Below are positions 21,970 through 34,310 of a stretch of DNA of 64,000 nt, in pieces; position 1 is the stretch's first letter, and every line of letters starts with the position of its first letter. The notes beneath the pieces were generated by a model that saw only the letters and a list, made by a program, of their open reading frames with translations, was not told the DNA's origin and did no database searches. Source of the stretch: Hygrophila difformis (taxonomy: Eukaryota > Streptophyta > Magnoliopsida > Lamiales > Acanthaceae); the NCBI GenBank assembly GCA_030278955.1, contig JAOANR010000001.1, forward strand, positions 19,323,468-19,387,467. The letters are read 5' to 3'. The position numbers and the translations under genes are program-made.

Positions 21970-22139
21970 TTTTTTGTAAACGTTGATATTTATTTGTCAG
22001 CAAAAATGTGTAGAAGTCCAAGCCACACAAATTACAAAGGGGATAAATGGGAAAGATAGGGGGCTGGTGAGAATAGAACCCCAACGATAAAGTTAAAAGT
22101 TAGGGGGCATGACCACTAGTTCAAGTCACCATTCCCCAT
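21970..22139 (-). mobile_element. tRNA-type SINE, diverged, minus strand
   Basis: Complement of the same SINE family: GAATAGAACCCC is the inverted box B, GACCACTAGTTCAAGTCACC the inverted box A, and GCCACACAAATTACAAAGGGG the shared 3' block. Confidence 0.6.
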
Positions 22140-22610
22140 ATGATGATTGACAGATTCCTAATTCTGATAGCATTGCATTCCCATAAATTTCTGTTAGTTG
22201 TTCATAGTTAAATCAGTCTATATTATGAATTTATGATCTCCAATTGAATCTAAACAATAGTATTACAGTGTAGTAATAAAGCCTGACCTGTGAGAATTGA
22301 GAACTTAGCTTCATGATGGTTTCAATTCTTAATTTATTCTTACAAGTCTTCCCCATATTTAAAAAAAAATCTTCTAGATGATTTTCCACATTACATTCAG
22401 CAATCAGCACTCAGTAAACCAAACCTTTACCTTTTTCCATTTTTTTTTTGTGGGTAAAAAATCTTTTTTGATGGATAAATTTTGCTTTTTACTCTTAGAG
22501 GTCCAGGAAATTCCGGGTTCGGATGAGGATACATACTAAATGTAATAAAAAATAAATATTTTTAATGATTACAATAATTGTACTTTATTGCTAATAATTA
22601 TTTAATACTA

Positions 22611-22612
<2 letters not shown>
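22140..22612. other. Non-coding AT-rich DNA
   Basis: No gene, TIR pair or repeat family recognised. Confidence 0.5.
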
Positions 22613-22641
<29 letters not shown>

Positions 22642-22648
22642 CTATTTT

Positions 22649-22767
22649 CTTATTGGAGGAGCCAAATGGGAGGGATAAGGGGCGTGGGGAATCGAACCTC
22701 CAACCTTCTGTTGTAATGTTGGAAAGTCAAGAGACTTAACAACTTGGACTAAATCCTCATCCCCGAC
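22649..22767 (-). mobile_element. tRNA-type SINE, minus strand
   Basis: Contains the inverted box B (GGGAATCGAACCTCC) and inverted box A region. ACTAAACTAT occurs on both sides (about 22608-22617 and 22768-22777), a likely target duplication. A 29-bp AT microsatellite lies between the left duplication and the SINE. Confidence 0.7.
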
Positions 22768-22777
22768 ACTAAACTAT

Positions 22778-24515
22778 TTAATAAAATAAAAATATCGATA
22801 ATAATCTCAATCTAATGAATATACTCATTCAGCACGACAGCACCATATCCATGACAAAAATAAAATGGTAAAGCAAGAAGAGGACATTAAAAAGGTAAAA
22901 TAAAAAAAATAAAAAATAAAAAATCGATGGCCACGTATGATCACCTAAGAAATGTTATCTGGTGTCAAAGCTCCTGACTTTATACATTTCGTTAATAACC
23001 AACTAATAAAATAATGACAACCAGATCAGGTTAAAAAATTAAAAAATTTCAATCTTAGTTAGCCAACCATTGATAAAGCAAAAGCATAAGTCCCTATAGT
23101 TTGATTTCATCTTCCATTGTCACAAAGTCAATGGATTCGAAGACACTTGTCCTCTTTTCCCCAAATTATTTTATTTCGGAGTTAATTATTATTTGTTATG
23201 CTTACCACCTACAATAATTTCTTCCAGTGATTAATTTTAAGAGGAATGGATGATTTTTTTATACAAGAGATTCCACACTCACCAGAAAACGATGGGTTAA
23301 TGCTTTAATTATTTGTCATGGACTTTGACACTAATAATCGTGCATCATATAATTGAAAACATAATTTTATACATTTATATAAATCGTACACATATATAGC
23401 TAGAATTAAGAAATAAAATATTTAAAGACTAAAGAGCAATCTATAAAAATTGCATTGCAGGGTTAGTTTTTTTATTTATTTATTTGGTAATTAGATATAA
23501 ATCAACTTTAATTTGGATGATGAATGAAACACATGCGTAGTATAATGATATATATATATAAAAGTTAAGTTTGCATATTTTAAAAAGTAAAAAAAAAAAA
23601 AAAAAAACGGAGTGTATATACATTAAAAGTAATTAATGAAAAGCATTTGATGATCAGCATGCATGTTCATCGCCTAGGAGGATAAGAGGTCGTTGGGAAG
23701 CAGTGTTCATCGTATTTGTTTATATATACTATTTTGTATATGATGGTTGGTTCTAATTTTGGAGTAATTATTGCCCACTTACAAACTAAATTATATGCAG
23801 TGTGTAAATTAATACTTACTAATTAATTAAAATGGTAGCGAGTGGGCTAATTTAGAGATAGTATTCGTTAAGCTGACGGTATCTTTTCATCACGGCTGCA
23901 AATTGGAATATTATGTTTTAACTCATGAAAAATGGAAAAACAAATTTAAAAAGGCAAACACAAATCATAAATAATAAACCGATAATTTACAAAAAAATTT
24001 GGTGTTGGATAGTATAATATAATACCAGTCATTTTGCCAACCTCATATACTTGCTTAGAATAAATATTTAATTGTGCCATATAATATAATAGCTATATAT
24101 ATACAATATATATATATAATATCACTGCAATAAATAGGAACGTCAAGTAATTTTTATGGTTTTGTCATCTTTTTATATTTTTATGTTTTATTTTATTGCT
24201 TAGCACAATCAAACTCCATAGTAAGTTAGCTTAATTTTGCGATGATAATTAGTGAAATGGACGCTATTTTTAAGAAATAAAGAGACAAGAACAACGTTAT
24301 TTCATTCTTATTGGAAATGTTTTATGTGGTCTGTAATCTTATGGTGAGTGTAGGAAGAAGATAGGGTGCATGCACCTTGACATGCAAGTAGGATCCGTGT
24401 GATGTATGCGACTAATATTGTAATGGGAGAACGGGTGTGATTTGTGTGATGATAGAAACGTTTTGATAGTAGATCTGCACATTACGACTATTTAAGGGGT
24501 TGTACCGTAACCATA
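22778..24515. other. Long non-coding AT-rich stretch
   Basis: Many stops in all frames, a run of about 18 A at 23590-23607, and TA/ATAT tracts near 23550 and 24090-24120. I see no gene or defined transposon end. Confidence 0.5.
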
Positions 24516-24517
24516 TA

Positions 24518-24778
24518 CTCCCTCCATTTTTTTTTTGTTTGCTACGGACCCACGCAGCACTTAGTCCAATGTATATTTTAAATCAATAATAACTCAAGTT
24601 CGGTATAAGTAAAAATTCTAAAAGTTCGATATTTAAAAACTACAAGACGAGACGAATCTAACAAGATCTCAATTGACTATATTTTAACTTGAATAACTAT
24701 GATAAAACTTCAAGTCAAAGTGATTGTGTTAATAGTGCCAAATTCTCCAACGTAGCTATCATTTAAAAACGGAGGAAG
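24518..24778. mobile_element. MITE, CTCCCTCC/GGAGGAAG family, 261 bp
   Basis: TA at 24516-24517 and 24779-24780. Its interior (AAGTTCGGTATAAGTAAAAATTC then GACGAGACGAATCTAACAAG) is the intact version of the MITE that is split by two LTR insertions at 46.05-55.8 kb. Confidence 0.8.
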
Positions 24779-25375
24779 TATATTTTGTGTGATAGGACAT
24801 ATGTGTGTGTATGTCGATAGATTGAAATGACGTAAATTTAATAAAGCCCTGTTCAAAACAAAATCAAGAAAACATTGATAATCTTATTAATTAAGACGGA
24901 GTACTAAGGACAACTTCAAATCCCTAGACACCCTAGGATCGGAGCTAAAATAGAGGGGTGGTTTTATAATTTCAACTAACTTTTGAGGTGCATGTCACAT
25001 AATAGGAAACAAGAAATTACCAATTCCTTTATAATCCTTTATGAATATGCATGCGCATACATTAAAAAAAAAAAAAGCATAATATTCACCTGTGTCATAT
25101 CTCCATCCAGAAATTACAATACAAATCTAATGAGTGGAAAGACAGAAATAGTGAAATACGTACAACCATGAAGCATCTAACGGCGAAAAATTAAATAAGT
25201 ATCTTCTCAAAATTAAAAAAATAGACATAAATTTTGTATATTTAGAGTAAATATTTTTTTTGGTAAATATTAACACTTAAGTGTCGGCAAAGGTGTGTGG
25301 GAGCTTAAGCCATACACATTACATATATAGAATAAATATTAATTATTCGATAATGAATTTAATTTGACGTGCTTG

Positions 25376-25560
25376 TACCAAACGCAGTTGACCTGAGTGG
25401 TATGGGGCATTAGCAACTTAAACAAAGGTCTCGGCTTCGAGCCATTGTGTATGTAGAATTCTGCTTTGGGAGAAACAACCCTTAAGTACCCACCAGATCC
25501 TCGAACGATTTGTTTTGGGTTCAATGTAGCATCGAGATACCGGTATACATAAAAAAAAAA
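25376..25560 (+). mobile_element. SINE of the TGACCTGAGTGG family
   Basis: CGCAGTTGACCTGAGTGGTATG (box A-like), CTCGGCTTCGAGCC (box B-like), a conserved CCCACCAGATCCTCGA 3' block, and an A-rich tail ending near 25575. Three further copies lie at 34.63, 37.64 and 39.86 kb. Confidence 0.7.
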
Positions 25561-25940
25561 ATAAATAAAAAATTGGTGTGCTTGCATATGTCATAACTGA
25601 AAAAGTGGACATGAGGGGAAAATAAAGGAATGGGAAAGTGGTCGGAAGAGAGTTGAAGTTTTGAACCCCCAACAAATTAAACAATGCCTCCATTAGGGAG
25701 ATCACAATTGTCCCTCTGTTATTGCTTTCAGAAGAATAAATAATAATTATTCGTATATATAGTATGCCTTTAAAAATGAAGAGAATCTCTTACAAAAATA
25801 TCAGTAAATCTGCACAGAATACGACACAAGCCCATCCAACAATTAATTAATTATAGTCTGTCTTAAAAATATGTACATGCATTGAAGATTGTAGAAGCAG
25901 CAACCTACCAGACAGATACCGTGACATACACAGAAATTAG
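25561..25940. other. Non-coding DNA between SINE and foldback MULE
   Basis: No gene seen. It ends with AGAAATTAG, the left target duplication of the next element. Confidence 0.5.
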
Positions 25941-27168
25941 GGAAAAAAGGATAAATAGGTCCTTTTTCTTTTCAAAAAATTCAAATCAGTCTTTTTTCTA
26001 TTTTATTACCAAAACAGTCCTCTACAAATGTTAATTATGTCCAAATCAGTCCCTTTTTCACTAATTATATTCAAATTGCTGACGTGGCAAGGGTTTTAAT
26101 TTAAACCTGACACGTGTGCATAATATTAGTCCTTTTTCTTTTATCTTTTGCCAATTCAGTCCTAAACTTTTATTTTGTTCTATTTAGTCATCTACCCCAA
26201 TCACTCATTTTTATATTAATTGGCCTCAAACCTTTCAAATTATTTCATTTTAGGCCCAGAACCTTAAATTTTTTATTATTACTAATACATTTATCAAATA
26301 AATGCCCAACATACTTCCGTAAATAAAATTAAATACCAAACCTCATACATTGGGTTTGACCGCCTTGTTACCGGGTCTTCGAAGTTCCGAATTTTACGGA
26401 CTCTCTCTAACCACCCGACCGTAACGATGGTTCATTGGTTCTGGTTTCCTTCAGCAACAATCAGCACAATCATACTTTGTGGACAATAAAATTCAGGCTA
26501 TTTTTTTAATATTTTTAATAATATTAATATTTTTCAATAAAACCAAGGCTTCCTGTATCCATAACCTTCCAAAATTCAAGTTAAATCATTTACTCAAATA
26601 TTGCTACATCCTAAGGTAGGACGCAAAGTAAGATTCTGTTGATTGTTACTGAAGGAAACCAAAACCAATGAACAATCGGTTGCGGTCGAGTGGTTATTAG
26701 AGAGAGTCCGTAAAATTCCAGTACTTGAAAGACCCGATAACAAAGCAGTCAAACCCAATATATGAGGTTTGGTGTTTAATTTTATTTATGGAAGTATGTT
26801 GTGCATTTATTTGATAAATGGATTAGTAATAATAAAAAATTTAAGGTTCTGGGCCTAAAATGAAATAATTTGAAAGGTTTGAGGCCAATTAATATAAAAA
26901 TGAGTGATTGAAGTAGAGGACTAAATAGAACAAAATAAAAGTTTAGGATTGAATTGGCAAAAGATAAAAGAAAAAGGACTAATATTATGCACACGTGTCA
27001 GGTTTAAATTAAAACCCTTGCCACATCAGCAATTAGAATATAATTAGTGAAAAAAGGACTGATTTGGACATAATTAGCATTTGTAGAGGACTGTTTTGGT
27101 AATAAAATAGAAAAAGGACTGATTTGAATTTTTTGAAAAGAAAAAGGACCTATTTATCATTTTTTCCC
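25941..27168. mobile_element. Foldback MULE-like element, copy 1 (1228 bp)
   Basis: Two inverted arms of about 540 bp (GGAAAAAAGGATAAATAGGTCC at the left, its complement with small changes at the right) around a spacer of about 120-140 bp. AGAAATTAG flanks it at 25932-25940 and 27169-27177; a 9-bp duplication points to Mutator-type transposition, although the last base is ambiguous with the TIR. No transposase is encoded. A second copy in opposite internal orientation lies at 44043-45271. Confidence 0.85.
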
Positions 27169-27244
27169 AGAAATTAGACTACGTCTGTCTTTGACAATAG
27201 TAGTATAACAGTAAAGGTTGTGAAATTTGAACTTTGAATAATTA

Positions 27245-27694
27245 TTTTATTTTATTTTTTATATCAGCCTATTCAGGCTAGCAAATTACAAGAAATTAAG
27301 AAAACAAAATAAAAAAGCTCTCAAAACACATAGTTTAGGTCCGTAGAACCAGGTTCCCACAGCATATGCGTTTAGAAGCGATTTCACGGAATCAGGTGGG
27401 AAGACCCATGTAGTGTAAAATTTTCTCCTCATCTGCACCAAGCTTAGTAAGGGAATCTGTTACTGCATTACCCTCTCTCCATATGTGTTCAAATCGACAA
27501 TCTTGAAATTCTTGGCGGAGCTCCTTAATATTATGTAATAGAGCTGCAATGCGATGAGTGTTGATAGGTTCCGAATTTATATGTCGTAGTGCATCCTGGG
27601 AGTCTAAAATACAGCATATCTCGCGAACGCCCATCTCCTTGGCCAACCAAAGCCCGTGTAAAACAGCGGCTATCTCAGCATGTAGCACACTCAT
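27245..27694 (-). pseudogene. LINE 3' fragment encoding a partial RNase H
   Basis: The minus-strand frame (27694 to 27392) reads LHAEIAAVLHGLWLAKEMG, CCILDSQDALRHI, FEHIWREGNAVTDSLTKLGA. This is the carboxyl half of the RVT_3-type RNase H domain of plant L1-like LINEs. The domain's amino half and the reverse transcriptase are missing. The A-rich 3' end appears as a T-rich stretch near 27245. A host RNase H-like gene fragment is the alternative. Confidence 0.65.
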
Positions 27695-27808
27695 ATTTCC
27701 TAGCTGACCCGAGACTCATGTAACCCTAAAACAGCACACTCATGTAACCCTAAAACAGCGGCTATCTCAGCATGTAGCACACTCATATTTCCTAGCTGAC
27801 CCGAGACT
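27659..27808. repeat. 92-bp-offset local duplication in the RNase H fragment
   Basis: About 57 bp beginning AAACAGCGGCTATCTCAG occur at 27661 and again at 27753. Between them is a short doubled CTCATGTAACCCTAAAACAGC. Confidence 0.85.
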
Positions 27809-27947
27809 CCACCTAGTATTTTTTTTTTAAAAAAAAAAATCCAAATACTATCTTTAAACCTAAAAAAATATAGTAGAATGCCCCAATCTTCCCAGGGAAG
27901 TAACACTAACGAATTGTCAGCCGGCTAGCCTAATCTTATGCATACTA

Positions 27948-28207
27948 CTCCCTCCGTTTTTTAATAGATGAAATGTTTGGAAATTGGGTACTATTTATAC
28001 ACGCACTTTGACTTAAAGTTTTATCATAGTTATACTAGTTAAAATATAGTCAAGTGGGATCTTGTTAGATTCGTCTCGTCGAGTAGTTTTCAAATATTGA
28101 ACTCTTAGAATTTTTATTAATACCGGACTTAAGTTATTAATGATTTAAAACGTGCATTGGATTGCGTGCACTATGGGTCCGTTTCAATTTTTTGAAAACG
28201 GAGGAAG
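27948..28207. mobile_element. MITE, CTCCCTCCGT/ACGGAGGAAG family, 260 bp
   Basis: TA at 27946-27947 and 28208-28209. The interior carries TTTTATCATAGTTATACTAG, GTCAAGTGGGATCTTGTTAG and ATTGGATTGCGTG, shared with copies at 40475 and 45536. Confidence 0.85.
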
Positions 28208-28495
28208 TATTTATTATAGATATGCAATGAGCCCGTGGGTGGTTGCAGTTATTTTTTTTTTAAAGAAGCCGGAGCTAGAGAAACAAGTGTAAAACAAGAA
28301 AAAGAAAAAGAAAAAACAAAAAAACCACAAATTAAAAGGAAACACTTAAACAACTAAAGTCGCGGGAACCACACATCGAATGCATTTGCTGCAATATTCC
28401 CGGAACGAAGTCCAGGGTGGTTGTAGTTATTTAAGTAAGTTGGGGTAATTATTGCATATTTTATTCCTATTTATTTATTGAGTTAATTGTCTAAT
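28208..28495. other. Non-coding DNA, possible LINE 3' remnant
   Basis: AAACCACAAATTAAAAGG and CGCGGGAACCACACATCGAATGC at 28320-28420 recall the 3' portion of the LINE fragment at 27.3 kb, but the match is weak. No gene. Confidence 0.3.
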
Positions 28496-28497
28496 AC

Positions 28498-28822
28498 TCC
28501 CTCCTTGCATTAATTCCGTCTCATTTTCTTTTTTGGTCCGTCTCATTTAAGTTGTCTCATTCCTTTTTAGGAAATAATTAACTACAAACACACTACCATC
28601 ATATCACATTAATAAATAAATTTATTATAATTTCAAACACGCAACTATCATATCACAGATAAATAAATCAATTAAAAATTCAAACTCATTACAATAACAT
28701 CACATAAAATACTAATTTACCTCCACTTTAACACTAATATACCCCTACATTAAATACTAACTATTCACACATAAAAAACCGTGCTCAAAAGTATTGAGAC
28801 GTTTTTAACGAGACGGAGGGAG
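28498..28822. mobile_element. Stowaway-like MITE, 325 bp
   Basis: Starts CTCCCTCCTTGC and ends GAGACGGAGGGAG, with TA at 28496-28497 and 28823-28824. Confidence 0.8.
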
Positions 28823-29693
28823 TATATATATAGTCCCTATTAATATATCGCATTTTCATATAAATATATCTCATTTCTTATAAATGTATCACATTTATTT
28901 GATAAATAATGGCAAAACACTTTTCCAGCAATTGAGTAAATTATTAAACGTACATTTCATATAATATAAAAAACTTCATTCATTATTACACCCAACATTA
29001 TTTTGAAAATGCCACATTCTCCTCATATAAGCAATTCAATACATATTTTTAAGGGTGAATTATTAAAAAAGGCCACCACTCCAAACTTCTCCTAAAGTAA
29101 GGCCAGCATACCAAATACATTCCGTATTAGTACCAAAATACGAAATACATCCTGATTCAGGCCCCCCTCTTTATTTTTAAATCAATAACCAAAATAGAGT
29201 GAAATTACAAAAAAATCCTTACCTTTTGTCCTTTTTCTGACCCATTGATGTGAGAGGTGGAGTGAGACAAAATGGGTGTTGAGCTTGGTGGGTTCAAAAA
29301 ATGTGCAGCTTCTTCTTCTTCAATGCTTTCATTCGATGAAATCGAAAGCCATTAATGAGCAGCTCCTCCACTTTGGCGGCGAAGCAACAGCGGACGCGAG
29401 GTGTAAACGACAGCGGCGACTTCCATTTTCGTCATCTTTGGGCGGAACAGGGTAGGAAGCGGCGACCTCCATTTTATTCTTTTTTGTGATTTCTGGTTGG
29501 GAAGACTGTTGAGGAAGCTTCTCAAGCGGCGGGGGAGTGGATTCGCATTCTTGATGGGTGGAAGGAGAACGTGGTTAGAGGGTTTAGGGTTGGAAGAACC
29601 TTACGGTTTTGAGAGGCTGTTATTTAGGGTTTTCTTGGATTTTGAGAGGGTGTTCTTTAGGGTTTTCTACAGGCTTTTCGGAAGGGAGTAGGG

Positions 29694-30739
29694 GTGAGGA
29701 AGATGGAAAGCAGTCGGGAGCAAGGGGTTGGACAAGAGGTCATGTTGTTCTGCCATTATAATGGCCAAGTCCATCTCGTGCGGATAAGGGATGGCGATGC
29801 CCTTTCGAATGTGTATGGAAAGGTGACGGAGAAATGGGGTAGTGTATGTTCAGCTACACACACGCTCCACTACGATGAAACCAACGGGGGTTACACAATG
29901 GAGATAATTAACGATGACGATGTGAGAAGAATGTCGAACTTCAACCGGGCAAAGGGACTGATATTTGGGAAGATGATAGTGATGGACCGGGAATGAAGAA
30001 GCACGATCATGTAAGGGTTTTGTGAAATTGCATTGAGCTGCTTGCTTTATAAATATTTATTTAAATGAGAGCGTAGGAATTGTTTTATTATGTAGATGAT
30101 ACGTGGTTATGATTATATCTATATATTTCAGTAGTATCTGGAAATCTGCGTACCAATGACCATGATCTTGAAATATGAAAGTGGTTTTGTGCATTGATGT
30201 TTTCTGTACACAACACTGGTATAGACTTACACAAACGAAAGTCGTCAAACGTGCACAAAACTGGTATTCCTGCTGAATGTAACTAGTTTATGACGTTTGG
30301 GTAACTTGTACTACAGGGAACAAACGGTGGCAGAAGATGAGCTGGACGACAAAGATACCGATGACGAGGAGGAACAGAGGGTTATTTGGGCCAATGCAAT
30401 AAAGGGAGCAGGACAAAGGTTTAAGAATCAATATCATTTCCGGAAGGTGCTGGAAAATCATTGTATAGCTATTCGGCGTGGATATGATTTCATTCACAAC
30501 AACAAAAGCAAAATACACGCAAAATGCACCACGGAAGGTTGTGGCTAGCGCATATATGCATCATTACACAAGTCTGACAACTCGTTTGCAATCCGCACGT
30601 GCACGTTGACTCATGGCTGCGGCGTTAATAATCTACAATTGAGGACTCACCCAAATACGAATGTGACATGGGTAGCGTCATTCATAAAAGATAAAGTGCG
30701 TCGGGACCAGAACTACAATGCCAACATTAAGCCAAGACT
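29694..30739 (+). pseudogene. MURA-like MULE transposase, amino-terminal remnant
   Basis: A first exon-like frame (29694-29996, CHYNGQVHLVRIRDGD...) resembles the PB1-like amino terminus of plant MULE transposases. A second (30297-30548) has the acidic stretch EDELDDKDTDDEEE, then QRFKNQYHFRKVLENHCIAI and FIHNNKSKIHAKCTTEGCG, the MuDR-type DNA-binding region. The frame then meets a TAG where the family has Trp, and continues as RIYASLHKSDNS, THGCGVNN, WVASFIKDKVRRDQNYN to about 30739. The catalytic DDE domain is not present downstream. It is a dead remnant; residue matches are from memory of the family. Confidence 0.65.
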
Positions 30740-30869
30740 GGTGTTACTTTTGTTGCGAAATAGTGTTTTGTTGTTGTTGCATATTTTTGTTGACTTGGTG
30801 TATTATTTTGGGGTTTGCATGGTTTCAGAACTTGAATCTATCATGTATGAGGACGGTTTCAATATATGA

Positions 30870-32270
30870 TACCATTTTGAATGCAATGAAATGATCGGTT
30901 TCTGATGACGTATTTCACGAACAAAAGATGCACACATCATATTTACACTTTACAGGCATTTATAGGACATAAACAAGAAAATATAAGTCAACTGGTAACG
31001 AAAACACTAATGTAATGGACACATAATACTTCCAGGAGTTGGAAAATACAGTTATTTCAATTATTGTTCAACACATTAAAAAGTAAAAAATAATCAAATT
31101 ATTGTTCAACACTTATAGTTATAAGTAATCACATAAAATGGTCACATCAAAGAATATTACATCACTCATGGCAAACAAAGTAATAATGTCTATTGCATTG
31201 ATGTTTTGAATGGATGAGTACTTAGGTATGTGAATGGAGGGTCAAATTATAGATTCTCACTCACTCACACATGATATCTTTCTTTATTTGATTCCGCTAA
31301 ATCACTATTATCATTGAAGGCGAATTAGACTTCAACGTTGTGTCACATCAATATGCAATTGGGAACTGTTTCGCTTCCAAATTGCTATTTATAAGATAAA
31401 CTCTTTGGATCAGCTAGAATACCACTTTTATTGTCAAATCAGTACCATTGTTGTTCCCTATCTATATCATTGACTTTCTTGATTCATACCGTTATAATGT
31501 TTATTGTTGTTAAGGGTGTTGTAGTAGCTTATTGTTGCGAATTTATTGTATTGGCTTCCTTTTAACAAATTTCAATCATTGTAGGAACAACACTCTCAAC
31601 CATTAGCCATGTCGATTTATGCAATACACTACACTTGTATGAACCATTGTAAGAACATCACTTACTTGAACATAGTGAATTGTGTTTCAAGTTTATCAAG
31701 ATTACTTAGTTTAATCCAACACATTACTTTAGTTTCAAGATTATACATATCACTTAGCTCAACACCAAACATTATGTTACAAGATTATCCACATCACTTA
31801 GTTTGGTATTCTTAACTACTTTGTTATGAACCAATTAATGATACTTGAAAGAAATCTCCATAATAGTGTTTATGGTATGATTTCATCGAACACCATTAAT
31901 TCATTGCCAAGTCTGACACCATTACTGAACAAAGATTGCTATCATCGTAAAAATAAATACCAACAGTAATTTCTTTAGGCGAATACGACTATTCTACATA
32001 AAATACCATTCATCACCTTGCACAGTACCAACAAATGAACAAGAATAGCACAATGTCTAGATACAACCGTGGACCATTCATCAAAAGGCAAAATACCAAC
32101 AATTCATCAGAACACCATTAACCAAAATATTCAACCAATAAAACAGTACTATCAATCCATCAACACATAAACCTGTATCAATACTCAACAAATAATCAAA
32201 CAAGTGATCATAATCGATCAACCAATTGAGATCGTGAGAGGAAGAGGCGGCATCGTCATTCGGCTAAAAA
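30870..32270. other. Non-coding interior of the decayed MULE
   Basis: AT-rich with no supportable frame. The frame at 31609-31815 is not recognisable. Confidence 0.4.
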
Positions 32271-32273
32271 ACA

Positions 32274-32470
32274 TCAGTCGTGGGCGCGGGAACACTGGGG
32301 ATCAGTCGTGGGAGCGGGAATAGCTGGGGCATCAGTCGTGGGCGCGGGAACAGCAGGGGGATCAGTCGTAGGCGCGGGAACAGAAGGGGGATCAGTCGTG
32401 GGTGCGGGAATAGCTTGGCATCACCCGTAGGTATGGGAACAGAGGGGCATCAGTCGTGGCCGCGGTAGGG
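32274..32470. repeat. Minisatellite of about 30-bp units
   Basis: Six to seven imperfect copies of ATCAGTCGTGGGCGCGGGAA. On the minus strand, in line with the DUF1985-type remnant upstream, units would code a Pro/Ala/Thr-rich repeat such as VPAPTTD. Confidence 0.8.
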
Positions 32471-33207
32471 GCAGTCTGAACTTCTTTCTGGGCTGGAGGG
32501 ACACCGAAAACTTTTCGCTTAGGACGGGCCACGAAGGGATTCTAGACGGTACGGTCAAGGCTAGGACCATTGGAGCGTATACAGCTAGTGGAACCGGAGA
32601 AAGAGCACTCTCACGATCAGGCCTAGCATCAACACTGGGATCTGCAGCCGTCGTCCTAGGCGGCACCTGAACTGTCGGCTCCTCCTCCATTGTCTGTGCA
32701 TGGTCCTCATCAGCCGACTCCTCCTCCATCATCTCAGCCTACTGAACAGTTATGTGCTCCGTCTGAGCCTGCTCCACCCCAGCAGGCTCCTCCATCGTCA
32801 TAGCCTGCTCCTCAGCACCACAGAATATTCCCACGCATTGAACTTTACCATAAATCCCTCTCAAAAAATAAAAGCTTCCAAGTCCCTATTAAAACACTTC
32901 ACCAGCGACTGCAGCCTCGTCTTGCTGTTGTAGATCGAATCGATCTTCGCAAAGTGGTAGAATGGAGTGCACTTGACCGCCTTCCATTGTTCGTCCGTTA
33001 TTCTCTCTCGTATGCTATTCGTTGCGTCTTGTAGCACACTCAAGGTACAACGTGATATAATGGTAGCCTGTCCGCTCGTCTTTGCATTGTCCTCCTTCGT
33101 TTGCGTCTCTTCACTTTCACTCTTCTTCGTTTTCCGCTGTCTACTATCAATCTTCTCCGTTCTCTTCTGTTCACTGTCACTATTCTTTGTTTTCTTCCCT
33201 TTCGGCG
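32421..33207 (-). pseudogene. DUF1985/Ulp1-type MULE protein remnant
   Basis: The minus strand from 33207 gives MAPKRPPKGKKTKNSDSEQK and a Lys/Ser-rich linker, then SRCTLSVLQDATNSIRERITDEQWKAVKCTPFYHF and SLVKCFNRDLEAF. This resembles the start of the DUF1985 domain found in plant MULE-borne Ulp1-like protease genes. A frameshift follows near 32861; acidic MMEEESADEDHAQTMEEE continues at 32732-32421. No protease domain is visible. Family assignment is tentative. Confidence 0.45.
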
Positions 33208-33250
33208 GACGTTTGGGGGCCATTTCTGGATACCTGCTAACATATTTCAA

Positions 33251-34310
33251 TTATACCGGTGTCATGCAACAATAGTACAGGTGTCCAAGTTCACATTCGT
33301 GCCAACACCAAAAGCTTGTAAAATGAATAATTTTTGCAAAATAACTAAACACATTGCAACACAACAAGACATGGCTTCATAACTTAACATCTTGACTAGT
33401 GGTTATGCACGACTGTCATATACACAAATTATACAAGGATTTTTCAACAAGCATAGAAAATGCACATCACCGGTATATTTTCAGTATGACAATGGTATCG
33501 AAATCAAACAAGTTTCAAAACCCCAACGGCGATTGCAACGACAAGAAATAATTTCAACAAATAATTAATTTTTCCACTCTCACATCAGACAATGTAAAAA
33601 ACCACGCAACAAACATAAAACAGGGGCTGTAGCGCTAGCACTAAATCGAAAAGAACAAATCGCAAACCCAAAACCCCAGGATTTCAAAAAAATTTCAAAA
33701 ACTAAAATCGATTGAACCAAACAAGAAACAATTTCCTACCAACAACCAAGCTTCCCAAACTCACTTCAAACCACATCAAAATCCGCACAAAAAACAAGAA
33801 ATATGGGCTGGTGTCGTCCTCTTTCAACAACAAAAATTCCAAATCGCTAGAACTAGCCCCAAATCACTACACAAAAATCACAAACCCTAAACCCTAATCT
33901 TCCTCTTTCAACACTGTCAAACACAAAAATAAATCAAATAAACTAACACCCAAACTCCACAAACTCATTGCCATACCTATTTCATCGTCCGATTTGTTGT
34001 GCGAGCGGGAATCGTCTAAATGGAGATCCGGTGTCGTCCGATTTTGAAGCAACATCGGATGGCATGTTTCGTCACTTTCACAAGCTCAAAAAAAGGGAAA
34101 AGGAGAGTCGTTGCGGGTGAATGGTGGATATGAAGAGAATGAAGTGGAGGGTGACTTCGAGCACTCACAAAATGGGGAGGATTTTTAGTTACAGGGAGAG
34201 GAAGAGGGAGAAGAAGTGGGGGGGAGGGGGGTGAACGGGTGAGGGAGAGAAGGAAGTTGGAAAGGGAGAGGAATGAATGGTGAGGGGTGGTTTCTGGGTG
34301 CATTAATTGC
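33251..34310. other. Non-coding right part of the decayed MULE
   Basis: A-rich/C-rich leader-like DNA on the minus-strand side of the DUF1985-type remnant, with TCTTCC/CCCTAAACCC-like tracts at 33880-33910. No coding frame supported. Confidence 0.4.

Noticed and set aside
26114..26326. 70-codon hydrophobic frame (MCIILVLFLLSFANS) found four times
   Set aside because: It lies in the inverted arms of the two foldback MULEs; conservation reflects recent shared DNA, and it has no start context or domain.
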